Shown in pieces: positions 1 through 11,843 of a stretch of DNA of 21,898 bases. Source of the stretch: Lingula anatina (Eukaryota; Brachiopoda; Lingulata; Lingulida; Lingulidae); assembly GCF_001039355.2 (NCBI RefSeq), contig NW_019775791.1, positions 851,822 through 873,719 of the forward strand, read 5' to 3'. Position 1 is the first letter of the stretch. Each line of letters starts with the position of its first letter. The position numbers and the translations under genes are program-made. A model generated the notes under the pieces. The model did no database searches and was not told the DNA's origin. It was given only the letters and a program-made list of their open reading frames with translations.

Positions 1-1076
1 AGTCAGGACCAGCGACCAATGTGCAGGCAAGGACCACCGTTTTGCGAAGCATATATAATTTAACAAAAGCTGTCATGTCCAGATCCAGGGTTCCGGTCAT
101 GGACAAACCCAAACCGAACTGTACTGTGTACAAGCATGTTGTTTATGTTAAAATTTCTGAAACGGGGTCGACCATGTTCTTTGACGTCATGCGACGATTT
201 GCCCTCAAATATTCTTTGGCCCGAGCACTGCCAAGGTTCCGTATGCATTTTTATGGGGACGAAAACGTAGCTTTAATACCAAGACCTGCCAAAATTAAAC
301 AAAGATTTGTTCGAATTGATCGACCGCAGCAGAGATTTGACGTCATGTACCACCACATGGTTTTCGACGGTGACATCGTAAGCCGAGTTATGCCACGTGA
401 CACCTTCTACGTCACAATGTTGAGATACCCTTGGGCTCAATTCAAATCAGTTTTGAATAAGTACAACTTGCTGCAAAAATACGCCCCAGGAAATGACACA
501 GCCATAGAACTTGAGCAATTTCTTGAAAATCCGTACAAATACTGGCGAAATGGTTCAGTCCGAACCTCTGCCTTTTCGCGCAACGGCATGATGATGGAGT
601 TGGGGTTTCCAGACGAGACAGAAGACGTCCGGAATGACGATCTGGTTATCCAAGCTTACATCAAATACTTGGAGCAGAGGTTTGGGTTGGTTATGCTGGT
701 TGAATTTCTAGACCAGAGTCTAATACTTCTCCGTCGCATGCTTTGTTGGGAAATGGAAGACATTCTCTATACACCCATGGAAGGCAATAACTACCCTTTT
801 AAGGGAAACAAGGACCAAAAACTTATTTCAGCGCACCAGAAGTGGAGTAAAGCCGACTATGCCGTGTATAGACATTTCAAAGAGAAGCTGCTTGGTCTCA
901 TTAACAAACAACCTGCTGAGTTTCATGACGAAGTACTTCTTTTCAAACGAGCTCTTGAATATGTGAAGATATGTGGCAGCCCCAGCAACGTGAGAATCTT
1001 ACGACGAAAAGGAAAACCGTATGCTTCCGATGATGTTATTAACTGCTCCAGTCAACCTGTTAGAAAAATTACTTAA
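1..1076 (+). CDS. Galactose-3-O-sulfotransferase-like protein, last exon, 5'-incomplete
   Basis: The product resembles the galactosylceramide / galactose-3-O-sulfotransferase (Gal3ST) family, Golgi type II membrane enzymes that move sulfate from PAPS to the 3-OH of terminal galactose. The frame is open from the first bases of the window to TAA at 1074-1076, so the exon or gene continues upstream; the N-terminal membrane anchor expected in the family is not visible. Counting from codon 21-23, a 5'-phosphosulfate-binding-like loop KISETGST lies at residues 44-51 and a 3'-phosphate-binding-like segment TMLRYPWAQFKS at 132-143, with Arg135 and Ser143 in the usual places. The family loop normally reads K-T-H-K-T-(A/G)-S, so the second Lys is Glu here. 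No intron interrupts the 350 codons. The family call is strong; the acceptor sugar cannot be told. Confidence 0.8.
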   Translation, partial: SGPATNVQARTTVLRSIYNLTKAVMSRSRVPVMDKPKPNCTVYKHVVYVKISETGSTMFFDVMRRFALKYSLARALPRFRMHFYGDENVALIPRPAKIKQRFVRIDRPQQRFDVMYHHMVFDGDIVSRVMPRDTFYVTMLRYPWAQFKSVLNKYNLLQKYAPGNDTAIELEQFLENPYKYWRNGSVRTSAFSRNGMMMELGFPDETEDVRNDDLVIQAYIKYLEQRFGLVMLVEFLDQSLILLRRMLCWEMEDILYTPMEGNNYPFKGNKDQKLISAHQKWSKADYAVYRHFKEKLLGLINKQPAEFHDEVLLFKRALEYVKICGSPSNVRILRRKGKPYASDDVINCSSQPVRKIT

Positions 1077-2259
1077 CACGACTATATCAGCATAATGTTC
1101 CAAGTGTATACAATTTAAAAACATTTGAAAGGAGGAGGGACTGCTTTTATAGAACTAGAATGTGCAATATGTCCATAAATGTATGTAGTAGGGCGCTAAA
1201 GAAACAAAGGATACCTGAGATTGTTAAATGTTTTTTACCCTCTCGTGTGGTTTGCGGGTGCTTCAGTATGGCATGGTTAAAAGTGATCGGCAAAGACCGT
1301 GTTACGCGCAGTTAGAGAATCCACAGTAGAAAATTAAATAATTTAAGTGTTTATAATGTTGTACGAACGTCTTTCTTAAAGTGCTCCAAGCCAGGATTTT
1401 GAACGCATTCTAAGAGCATGAATTGCTTCCTATTGAACTTACCCTCGAACGAAAAAAAAAAAAAAAAACCTTTTAAACATCATTAAATCGATATCTCAAA
1501 AATAATCACATTCACTGTCCCCTGTTTAAGCGTGGGTTTTGATCTTTTGCTTTTTCAAAAAAAAAAAATAAATAAATAAAAAATAAATAAATAAAAAATA
1601 AATAAATAAAAAAAAATAATAATAATAAAATAAATAAAAAATAAATGAATGAATAAAAATTTTTTTAAATAATAAAGGTTGGTATGTTGAACGAGTTGTT
1701 GGCAGGAAAATCCTGGCTTAGAAGGGTTTTACATTTGTCATACAACCGAAGAAAGCAATTTCAAGATGAACAAATACACAATAGTCATCGTTTATGGTAT
1801 TGCACAAAAAGGCACAAAGACCTAGTATCCTTATATGATAAACACACACACACACAAAACCGTTTAATACACCAAACAACCTTGCCAGCATAAAATATAT
1901 CTAGCAGCCTATTGTAAAAATTGTACTGAATCAGATACACTCACAGGCAATCATTTGTATCTAATTAACTCACATACGATGCATCTTTATTGAAATATAT
2001 TTAATATTGTCCAAGTAATATAGTAAATACTCTTCATAACAATGTCCTCAATTTACATAAACCTATATGTAATTGCAACCCAACTCCAAGAATTAAGGTA
2101 AAAACAATTTTGGAAATAAATGCAGTACTAAAAATATGGAAAATCCTTACTGTGCAGACTCAGAGAAAATAAAATTAAATAACAAGCTTAAACGTAAGTC
2201 TTCATATGCAAATGGGGTTAAAGCTGCTTAAAAATATTAACAACAGAGAAATTGGCATT
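1077..2259. other. Non-coding 3' flank with A-rich simple repeats
   Basis: This is probably the 3' UTR and downstream spacer of the sulfotransferase gene. It holds a poly-A run at 1452-1468, an A/T simple repeat at about 1555-1678, and several AATAAA words inside that repeat that could act as poly(A) signals. The short frame at 1684-1893 shows no family resemblance. No gene is seen. Confidence 0.6.
1555..1678. repeat. A-rich (AAATA/AAAT)n simple repeat
   Basis: Runs of AAATA, AATAAAT and AAT units over about 120 bp interrupted by longer A tracts, ending in an ATGAATGAAT patch. It is low-complexity DNA, or possibly the decayed poly-A tail of a retroposed sequence. Confidence 0.8.
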
Positions 2260-2628
2260 GCTCAAATGCCATGTTGGCTGTTTCCAATGTCCTGTTGGCT
2301 GTATACAGATTTCAATGCCATGTTGGCTGCACACAGTTTCCAATGTCCTGTTGGCTGCACACAGTTACCAATGTCCTGTTGGCTGCACACAGTTTCCAAT
2401 GTCCTGTTGGCTGCACACAATTTCCAATGTCCTGTTGGCTGTTTCCAATGTCCTGTTGGCTGCACACATTTTCCAATGTCCTGTTGGCTGCACACAGTTT
2501 CCAATGCCCTGTTGGCTGTTTCCAATGTCCTGTTGGCTGCATACAGTTTCCAATGCCCTGTTGGCTGTACACAGTTTCAAATGTCCTGTTGGCTGCACAG
2601 TTTCCAATGCCCTGTTGGCTGCACAGTT
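2260..2628. repeat. Minisatellite, about 14 units of 21-28 bp
   Basis: The unit consists of TTTCCAATGTCCTGTTGGCTG followed by a variable tail GCACACAG; individual units are about 28, 26 or 21 bp depending on whether the tail is full, shortened or absent. Variants include TGCCCTG for TGTCCTG and GTACACAG or GCATACAG for the tail. The unit has no stop codon in several frames and its length is not a multiple of three, so long open frames appear on both strands; these are artefacts of the repeat. Each unit contains CCAA...TTGG inverted words seven bases apart. Confidence 0.93.
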
Positions 2629-2774
2629 TCTTCAGTTATGCTTTAGTTATGCTAAAGTGCACAAGCGGTTGCCAAACCCCTCAATAGGGGGCAGGGTGGG
2701 GCCGAAGGAAGCCAGGCATACAAAAGGTGGTTCTTACTCTTTTTGAACTACGCTAAACCTTTACACATCATATT

Positions 2775-4666
<1,892 letters not shown>

Positions 4667-4725
4667 TTTCACTTCCTGTCACGCAGGCGCACTACAAGCC
4701 AGGTCAAAGGGCATCCGCGTGTGCC
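4667..4725. promoter_or_regulatory. Candidate bidirectional promoter between AK6 and LMF1
   Basis: Only 59 bp separate the two start codons. The interval has CACTTCCTGT (ETS/GABP-type site, 4670-4679) and CG-containing sequence. A YY1-like word AAAATGGCG (minus strand) overlaps the AK6 start codon. No TATA box is seen. Short TATA-less shared promoters with ETS and YY1 sites are typical of divergent housekeeping genes; transcription start sites are inferred, not seen. Confidence 0.6.
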
Positions 4726-7700
4726 ATGTCTGCAACAACAGTGAGGCGGCGCAAGGTACAGCAGCAAGATGAAGGCGACCAGGGTGACACGACAGACAGC
4801 GTCCAGGAAAGTTGCAACGTGAAAAAAGAGTTATCAGATATGAAAATAACACTTCAGCTTGAAGCTGGAAGTTATTGGCTGACTCGCATCTTCTTCTTGA
4901 GATTCCTGGGCTTTATTTATGGTAAGTCAAAGACACCGACAGGTGCGTGGTACTTTAATTAGTCTGATTAATTTCTCCTAAAGAGGTTGGTGTCGTAATT
5001 TATTTGTATTTGCACATGCCTTTGTATGACTTCATAGCCTATATTTCACCGACTACTGAAGCTTTCTTCATCTACATTACCTTACTAGTACAATACTAAG
5101 CAACAATTTTATTATGACAGATTAATATTTAATAATTGACTTGATTTAGATTAAATCCAGACTTATTTTGTGTTCTGACTTTTTTATTCTCTGTGTTTTG
5201 GCGGAAATATGTCACCATAATTATCAGTGTTATGCACAAGTCATATCAGCCTTATTTTTAAAAAATTCTACTGGTACTTACCAATAAATTAATTTATATA
5301 TTTATATACTTATTAGCTGTGGCTTTTTTGGTCGGATACCATCAAAACATTCAACTAATTGGCCACAAAGGACTTCTTCCTGCAACAAACCACCTGAAGA
5401 AGATATGGTCTCACACAGGAGGATCTCTCTCCCAGTCTCTGAACTATGCTCCCACTCTGCTGTGGTTTGTGAACTATGAAGATCACCTGGACTGGTGTCT
5501 GACTGCCATAGCCCTGTGTGGACTGATGTTATCTCTTCTGTTGGTTGTACTGGGCTCTGCCAACATACTGGTGATGTCTGTACTCTGGGTGCTCTACCAC
5601 TCCCTGGTCAATGTGGGCCAGAGATGGTCAGTATACATGATAACACTGGGGTGGGGGGTGGGGGTGGGGGGTACAGGGGGTTCTCTATCATTCCCTGGTC
5701 AATGTAGGCCAGAGATGGTCAGTATAAACAACACTGAGGGTGATATAGGGGGTTCTCTATCTCTGACAGTTCATTCTGATTTCTTACCATTGCTGAAGAG
5801 TTGAAGAAGTTATGCCAGTAAATAGATTAACTTATTGTTTGTTGTGATCTTGCATAACAGTGTGAGAAGTCACGAAAGAAATGAAATGATAGAAATACAT
5901 GTTTAGGAAAACCTGAAGAAGTTAAATTATGAAGTTAAATCATTGTCTGAACATTATTTTGGAGTTGAGAGTCTAACTAAGATATTTCCTCCTCTTTTCT
6001 CTTCAGGTATTCCTTTGGTAAGTGAAGCAAGTAAATTAAGCTTTTAATAAAAGCAGATATCAGATAAAGACCAAGTTATCACATATGTACGTTTTCCTCA
6101 ATGTTAATGGTTGTAATGTGAATTATATTTTCTAAAAGTAAATTATCTAGTTTTGTTGCAGTATGAAAAAAAGTCAAAAACCTATTTGGAAAGATTTTTG
6201 AGTGAATATTTTCAAAATTTCATTTATTAAACTGTAAATCAGTTGTCATTTTGCCAATATTACTTGATGAAATTTTCAGGATGGGAATCTCAGCTCCTGG
6301 AGAGCGGGTTCCTGGCAATATTTTTCTCTCCTCTTCTCTCCTTGCGTCCTGTGCCCAAAAGAACTCCGCCATCTTGGGCTGTCATCTGGGGCTACAGGTG
6401 GCTCATCTTCAGGATAATGCTTGGGGCAGTAAGTTACATGTAGAGATAGTACACCGTTTCCTGAGCGATGTATGCCGGAATACCTCAGGTGTCTGTAAGA
6501 GATATTCCAGTCATATTTCTCAAAAGGGTGGCAGCGTATTATTTGACGTACATACTCGCAATTCACTGAAAAAAACCCCAAAAAACAAAAGAAAAAAAAG
6601 TGTTTGTCGATGTAGTCACATAACATCTCTTGGTATTTAAGCCCCCTTTACACTGGCCGGCGTCCTTTCTGCGTCCAGCAGTACGGCCCCATTTGAGAGT
6701 TAAAAAATTATAATACTTTACGTGCCGACAACTGGCTGATCATTGAGCATTCATTCTGATACAAAATCGATGCTCGTGTCTCCTTATTAAGACCACAGTG
6801 ATGCCAAATTTCATGGTCGCAGAAAGGACGCAGATAGGACGCCGTCCAGTGTAAAAGGGGTATTATGTTAGTACCTCTGTTTAGGGAAAAAAGCCTAATT
6901 GTTTTCAGAGTTAAAGTTTTTTCAAAGATACTATCAAATATGTTTTTGTAATTTAAAGAATTTTAAAATATTTATTGAATATTTGCAAAAAAAGAATTTG
7001 CATATTTTCTTCCTGTTTCAGGGTCTTATCAAAATCCGAGGAGACCAGTGTTGGAGAGATTTGACTTGTATGAATTATCACTATGAGGTAATGGACATGT
7101 TATATCAGTGAAATAATGAAGTTGCGTGAAGTTAAAAATATTGTTGTAATAGTTTCATTGGAGCTGGCTCATATAAAGATAATGTAATTATGTATTAGGC
7201 AGAAGTTCTGTGCATTACTTGTAATTGTTGATATAACACCTTTAAGTTTGTTCTAAGCTAGCCACACAAACCCCCCCTCCCACACATATACCCAATAAAA
7301 CTTGCAATATTTTTATGTTTTAATTTATTTATATTCCTATTGCAGACACAACCAGTGCCTAATCCAATCAGCTATTACTTGCATCAATCTCCAGAAGTAT
7401 TTCATAAGTTTGAGACTCTGTCCAATCACTTCATAGAACTGGTGGCTCCACCTCTTGTTTTGTTGCCTGGCAACTATTGGCTGTTCAGAAGGTTGCGTAT
7501 AATTGGAGGATTTTTGCAAGTATTATTTCAGGTATCATTCATAGTTGTGATAGAAGTGCTTTGAAATTTCAATTTTTCAATGAATTGCCCAGCACATTTT
7601 AATTTGCTTGTTATTGGGAAGTTCAATTTAGGATCGAATAATGTATGTTCAAGATCACTAGCACCAATCATGTACCACTTTTAACAAAATTATTTACAAA

Positions 7701-10479
7701 GTTTCTTTTAACTTTGACCTCTGTTTTAATTTGATGCAAATGTCATTGTAGGTGATCCTAATCATCAGTGGCAACTTAAGCTTCTTGAACTGGCTGACTA
7801 TACTTCCCAGCATCTGCTGTTTTGATGATGCTAGCTTGGCGTGGATGTTTTCTAATAAAAGGAATTCTGTGAAGTGGCAAGTGTGGCAGATACAACAGGA
7901 AGAGAAAACTGGAAACAAACCAAGGGAATCGAGAAGTACGATGGGGTCTTAGATGAGAAATTAAACTAATTTCCTAAACAATGAAATATTGACAGAATAA
8001 ATTCAGCAAAACAGTCTTTTTTCTTTCCATTTTATGATATTTCTTTAGGTACAGATGTTTGCCAAATGTTCAAACTGTTTTTATGTACAGACACAGATGT
8101 GTCTNGTGATAATTATGCAGGTAAATTTTGTTTAATATTGCAAATAAGTTTTATATATATATATATATATATCAAACTGGAAGATTAAAAGTTTGAATAG
8201 CAGCTTCATTGGAATTATATTTACCTCAAGCTCTGCCAAGGAGGTTATATTTAACACAAAAAGTTGTGGACTGATTTTGCAGAAATTTTCAGGAACTGTC
8301 GGAAGTGGGCCAAAGAGGACATCTGCCTGGGGCTCTGCACATTTTCTGTATTTCTACATAAGCAGTTGTATTGTTTTTTATGTCTTTAAACATTATGTAA
8401 TATTATTTTATGCACTGTCATCATTTTTCAAATATTGAGACTTTCATAATGTGAATTTGAACTCTCATGGTCCTGAAACTGTAATCTTATTGATGGGGTG
8501 GATTGAGACCATCTTCTGGGTCTTCCTGAAGACAGTCAGGTTATTAAGTTTATATTGACTGGTATCTATTTTTTTCTGTTGGAAGACCATCAAAATGGAG
8601 GATGGATCAACATAGATACTTTGTAATATTGTCAGAAAATATCTCTGGGTCCGCTCCTGTTATTGACCATGTTACCTGTTGTGCAAGATTAAAATTCAGT
8701 GTTGACTGACAGTGCTATTATAAGCATTATTTATTATTGCATCAAAATTGACAAAATGACCTTTTTTGCATCTTTATTTTCTGTTTTTTGTCTGTACATT
8801 TGACAGCTTTGCTGCCTTGTTAAAACTTACATGTACATATGTGTGTATAATGTTTTCAGCCCAGTACATCAGGAAAGTGATGAATGTAACGCTGGCAATA
8901 CTTCTGGCCTATCTCAGCATTCCTGTGGTCCAGAATCTTCTCTCGTCAAGACAAGCCATGAATACTTCATTTGAACCTTTGAGAATACTGAACACCTATG
9001 GTGCATTTGGAAGGTATGGTTATCTGGACAAAAAAAAAAAAGAATTATCATGTTTTTTTTGTAGCAAACTATTTTAAGTGAAATGCAGGTATGTTTCTGT
9101 AGTCATTTAATGACGCGGTTGTATAAAAGTTCAAAACTTATTAAGAAAATAATTTTGCAAATTGGTTCAGCAGTGAAAAGAGCAATCATTCAAAAGTGAT
9201 TCTAATGCATATAAATCTACTTTTCTTTCTGTAGCATAACCAAAGACAGGACAGAGGTGATCATCCAGGGTACATATGATAACCCACAAGATCCAAGCGC
9301 TAAGTGGCTGGAGTATGAGTTCAAGTGTAAACCAGGTGATGTATACAGGAGGCCATGTTTGATATCTCCATATCACTACAGACTGGACTGGCTTATGTGG
9401 TTTGCAGCTTTCCAGGTTAGTTTATATCTCATTGTCAGTGAAATTCCTCAGGGTTTTGTTTACTTTTCAAGTATTTTAGAACTCTGAACCTTATTTTATC
9501 AATACATTTACCTACTTACTCTGGAAATTTTGTGATTTATACTGTTTGTTTATTTTACCATATTGTCAGTGAAATATCTCGTTTTATTTACTTTTCTCAC
9601 TTTTTAAACTCTGCATCCCATTTAGCATTTGTAAATATATACATTTAATTTCTTATTTCTAATAAAAATGTTTTTGTTTCAATCTTTAGTTTATGCCACA
9701 GGTTTCATTTAGTTTTCTCTTATTTATAACTCTGAATCTCATTTAACTTTTGAAAATAAATACCGCTTATCTTTAATAAAGTGTTATAACTTTGTAAATG
9801 TTTGTGTTTTAATCTGTTTCTCCTCCTTTCAGAACTACCAACATAACCCATGGTTAGTACACTTGGCAGCCCAGCTTCTGGTGAATGATGAGGGAGCTTC
9901 CTCACTTATTGCACACAATCCCTTTCTGGGTAAAGCGCCACCAAAGTAAGCATCGTTTTATTTAAGTGGGTGAACTTGGAATATCAAGCATTTGAAAGAA
10001 AACATTACCTAAGTTATTCATAACCATATAAATAGTACTTGTGCAGTGGCCATTAACATCAACTAAGAATGAATTTTTAGGCCCCATTCAGAATAGGGGA
10101 CTACCTAGTTCGAGGATCAAATATGGCGACCCACTAAAAGCTTGCCGTTTAATCCACTAATAGACACTGAATAGATATCCTATGGGGAAGTATGCAAGTG
10201 GGTTGGCCATATTTGACCCTTGGACTAGTTAATGCCCTTTTCTGAATGGGGCCTTGGTCTCCATGTTGGTCGATAAGGATGCTGATCACTTTTATTTTCA
10301 GGTTTATTCGTGCAGAACACTACAGGTACAGGTACACAAAACTAGGCAGCAAGGATGCGCTAAGCGGAGCATGGTGGAAGAGGAAACGTTTTGGCAACTA
10401 TTTGCCACCCGTGTCTTTGGCAGCACTTAAAGAATTTTTGACAGCTATGGATTGGCCCATCCCACTTTTGAAAGCCTGA
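4726..10479 (+). CDS. LMF1: Lipase maturation factor 1, eleven exons
   Basis: LMF1 is a multi-spanning ER membrane chaperone needed to fold and assemble lipoprotein lipase and related dimeric lipases. Exons: 4726-4921, 5317-5626, 6007-6017, 6280-6428, 7022-7087, 7346-7531, 7752-7935, 8860-9013, 9235-9415, 9833-9945, 10302-10479. All introns read GT-AG and phases agree, giving 575 codons plus TGA; human LMF1 has 567. Recognisable blocks in order are SYWLTRI, LIGHKGLLPA, LVNVGQRWYSFGWESQLLE, WLIFRIMLGAGLIKIRGDQC, FETLSNHFIEL, SGNLSFLNWLT, NTYGAFGSITK, YEFKCKPGD, CLISPYHYRLDWLMWFAAFQ, LIAHNPF and EHYRYRY. Several hydrophobic spans fit a multi-pass protein. The least certain junction is exon 7/8 (donor GTACGA). 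The block pattern matches LMF1 better than LMF2. Confidence 0.95.
5587..5768 (+). repeat. 91-bp duplication of LMF1 exon-2 end plus 5' splice site
   Basis: The stretch from about 5587, covering codons for VLYHSLVNVGQR, the donor GTCAGTATA and the following intron bases, recurs 91 bp downstream (CCCTGG at 5602 and again at 5693). A third start of the unit shows at about 5749. In the second copy four codons differ from the exon (Val, Tyr, His, Val), all at third positions and all synonymous. The copy keeps the TG|GTCAGT donor context but has no good polypyrimidine tract before it, only a G-rich tract. Confidence 0.88.
5648..5690 (+). repeat. G-rich tract with quadruplex potential in LMF1 intron 2
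   Basis: Runs of four to six G separated by single T, then a further G run after TACA, begin 22 bases after the exon 2 donor on the transcribed-RNA-like strand. Four or more G runs with short loops meet the usual G-quadruplex pattern. Confidence 0.7.
6007..6017 (+). CDS. LMF1: 11-nt LMF1 microexon (exon 3)
   Basis: The sequence TTCAG|GTATTCCTTTG|GTAAGTG supplies the last base of a Trp codon, then Tyr-Ser-Phe and the first base of a Gly codon. It joins exon 2 (ending TG) to exon 4 (starting GA-TGG) and yields W-Y-S-F-G-W-E-S, the wording of vertebrate LMF1. Without it the junction would lose a conserved segment and the frame. Both its splice sites are strong, as expected for so short an exon. 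Confidence 0.9.
6640..6861. mobile_element. MITE-like element with ends CCCCTTTACACTGG
   Basis: Left end GCCCCCTTTACACTGGCCGG and the reverse complement of the right end ACCCCTTTTACACTGGACGG match over roughly 45 bp, including GGCGTCCTTTCTGCGTCC-like words. The interior has no coding frame. It lies in LMF1 intron 4. The exact ends and target duplication are unclear; superfamily not assigned. Confidence 0.75.
8151..8172. repeat. (AT)n microsatellite
   Basis: A TATA run in LMF1 intron 7, close to the unresolved base at 8105. Confidence 0.85.
8226..8330 (+). repeat. Fragment of a dispersed repeat (CTGCCAAGGAGGTTAT family)
   Basis: The words CTGCCAAGGAGGTTAT, GGACTGATTTTGCAGAAA and TTTTCAGGAACTGTCGGAAG follow each other in the order I remember from a non-coding repeat common in marine invertebrate genomes. 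This rests on memory of the repeat's core words, not on a search. It sits in LMF1 intron 7 and codes for nothing visible. Confidence 0.4.
10079..10254. mobile_element. MITE with 15-bp perfect terminal inverted repeats
   Basis: AGGCCCCATTCAGAA at 10079-10093 is exactly repeated in inverse at 10240-10254. Imperfect inversion continues for about 45 more bases, with matching ATCAAATATGG / CCATATTTGA words. It has no coding capacity and lies in the last LMF1 intron, ending some 47 bp before the final exon. If the element proper starts at GGCCCC, the flanks TTA and TTG would be a near 3-bp target duplication as in PIF/Harbinger-type MITEs; this is tentative. Confidence 0.88.
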
Positions 10480-11257
10480 TCCTAACAAGGAGTTGATCCT
10501 TACAGATGTAGAGCCTAGTAATATTTATTTTGAAGATATCACAAAAAAGAAATAGGCCACACATGAACCTTTTTTCAAGGGGTGTTATTTTTCTCTTTTA
10601 TTCTATAGTTTATTTTTGTTATCTGATGACTTTTTACCGTTACTATATTGTCAGCTTTAAAAGCTAAGGTTTAATTGAAAGATTACCATTTATTTAATAC
10701 CAGTATATTATTTTGAAACTGGCACCAATCTTTCCATCAGTGTTATCCTAGTAATTATACAGTTTACATGTGTCTTTTCAACCATATAATGTACATGGTA
10801 CATTGTCTCTATTTAAGATATAGCCGTGAAACATAAGCCGGTTTTTATCATTTCAAACATCTGTTGATTGCTAAGATCTAATAAACGGATGGTATATTAC
10901 TAATTAGATCTTAGATTGTAGTGAAACAAAGTCTTCTTGGGTAGGTGTAATGAAAATATTGTTTTAAATGTATTTATCTGTTATTTTTACATTGTTTTTG
11001 TTGTAATTTTCAATGTGTATGGAGATACCCTGCAATAAAAGTCCCTTTTCTTTGTTTTTACTCCAAGATGAACAACTTGACCACATTCTATGAGCACATT
11101 TACCACACACCCTATTTAACGGATTAAATCTGGGCTCCAAGGTTTAATTGCTAGGCCCCTGCAGTGACAGTGCATGTAGAGGAGAGGAGAACATCCAGTA
11201 ATTAGCAGCATCACTTTTTAAGTGGGATCAGCTACATTTAGTCTGGGGATCACTTAC
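10480..11257 (+). other. LMF1 3' UTR and downstream spacer
   Basis: A+T-rich sequence after the LMF1 stop codon. The most convincing poly(A) signal is AATAAA at 11034-11039, followed by a T-rich stretch. No other frame or RNA is recognised between it and the next repeat. Confidence 0.6.
11034..11039 (+). terminator. LMF1 poly(A) signal AATAAA
   Basis: A canonical hexamer about 555 bp after the stop codon, with a GT/T-rich element (TTTTCTTTGTTTTT) just downstream. Confidence 0.6.
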
Positions 11258-11474
11258 ACCCCATTTCCATAGATTAGATCGACCTACTTTAGATCGACCT
11301 AACTCCCTGGGGGTTCACGCTAAATAGTTGTCAGCCGGGCGGACACGAAAGTTAATTACCCCCTAAAGCTTGTAGTAGGTGGGACGAACATTTATGTCGG
11401 ATTATCTGAAAGTAATCTAGTGAGACTCCCCGCGGGGATAGATCGATCTAAAATCTATGGGAATAGAGCCTAAG
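11256..11474. mobile_element. Degenerate MITE-like element with CCATAGATT ends
   Basis: Left CCATTTCCATAGATTAGATCGACCT and right AGATCGATCTAAAATCTATGGGAATAG are imperfect inverted copies. The left arm repeats AGATCGACCTA internally. The interior is non-coding. It lies between the convergent LMF1 and POLR2M genes; no target duplication is evident, so the ends are approximate. Confidence 0.6.
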
Positions 11475-11646
11475 TCAGCAGTTCATCTGTTCTGAATGTG
11501 CTCTCTGATTCCTTCATGCAGTTTATGACTAGTTGGTAAGTAATCATGAAGTGGGTTGCATTATTTCTGCATTGAAACAGCACCAAATGGGTACAAATAA
11601 CCTTACATGAATTTTTCTTATCATATAACAAATATCATCCATGAGA

Positions 11647-11652
11647 TTTATT
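11647..11652 (-). terminator. Candidate POLR2M poly(A) signal
   Basis: AATAAA on the minus strand about 190 bp past the proposed POLR2M stop codon. It is the nearest canonical hexamer seen in that direction; other variants are possible. Confidence 0.35.
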
Positions 11653-11843
11653 AATGATGAAAACAAAGTCTTCTCAGTCTCAAAATATATTATTCCAAAT
11701 GAGCATTATGTAATGGATATGTTTCCACTGTCTATATCTGGCATACAAAAAACTGGTGAAGACATCTGCAGATAAAAACAAGTTTACTGTCTAAAGAGTG
11801 AAGCTGTCTGTCTCTAGTTCAAATTATACAGCTGCACTGACAA

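Noticed and set aside
2206-2746. Several long frames on both strands with Cys- and Trp-rich periodic products
   Set aside because: They are readings of the minisatellite, whose unit lacks stops in most frames; no family resemblance.
6251-6640. Frame-2 reading of 129 codons over LMF1 exon 4
   Set aside because: It overlaps LMF1 exon 4 in a different frame and runs into the following intron; only the LMF1 frame has homology and correct phases.
8193-8438. Frame of 81 codons in LMF1 intron 7
   Set aside because: It covers the dispersed-repeat fragment and A+T-rich intron, with no recognisable domain.
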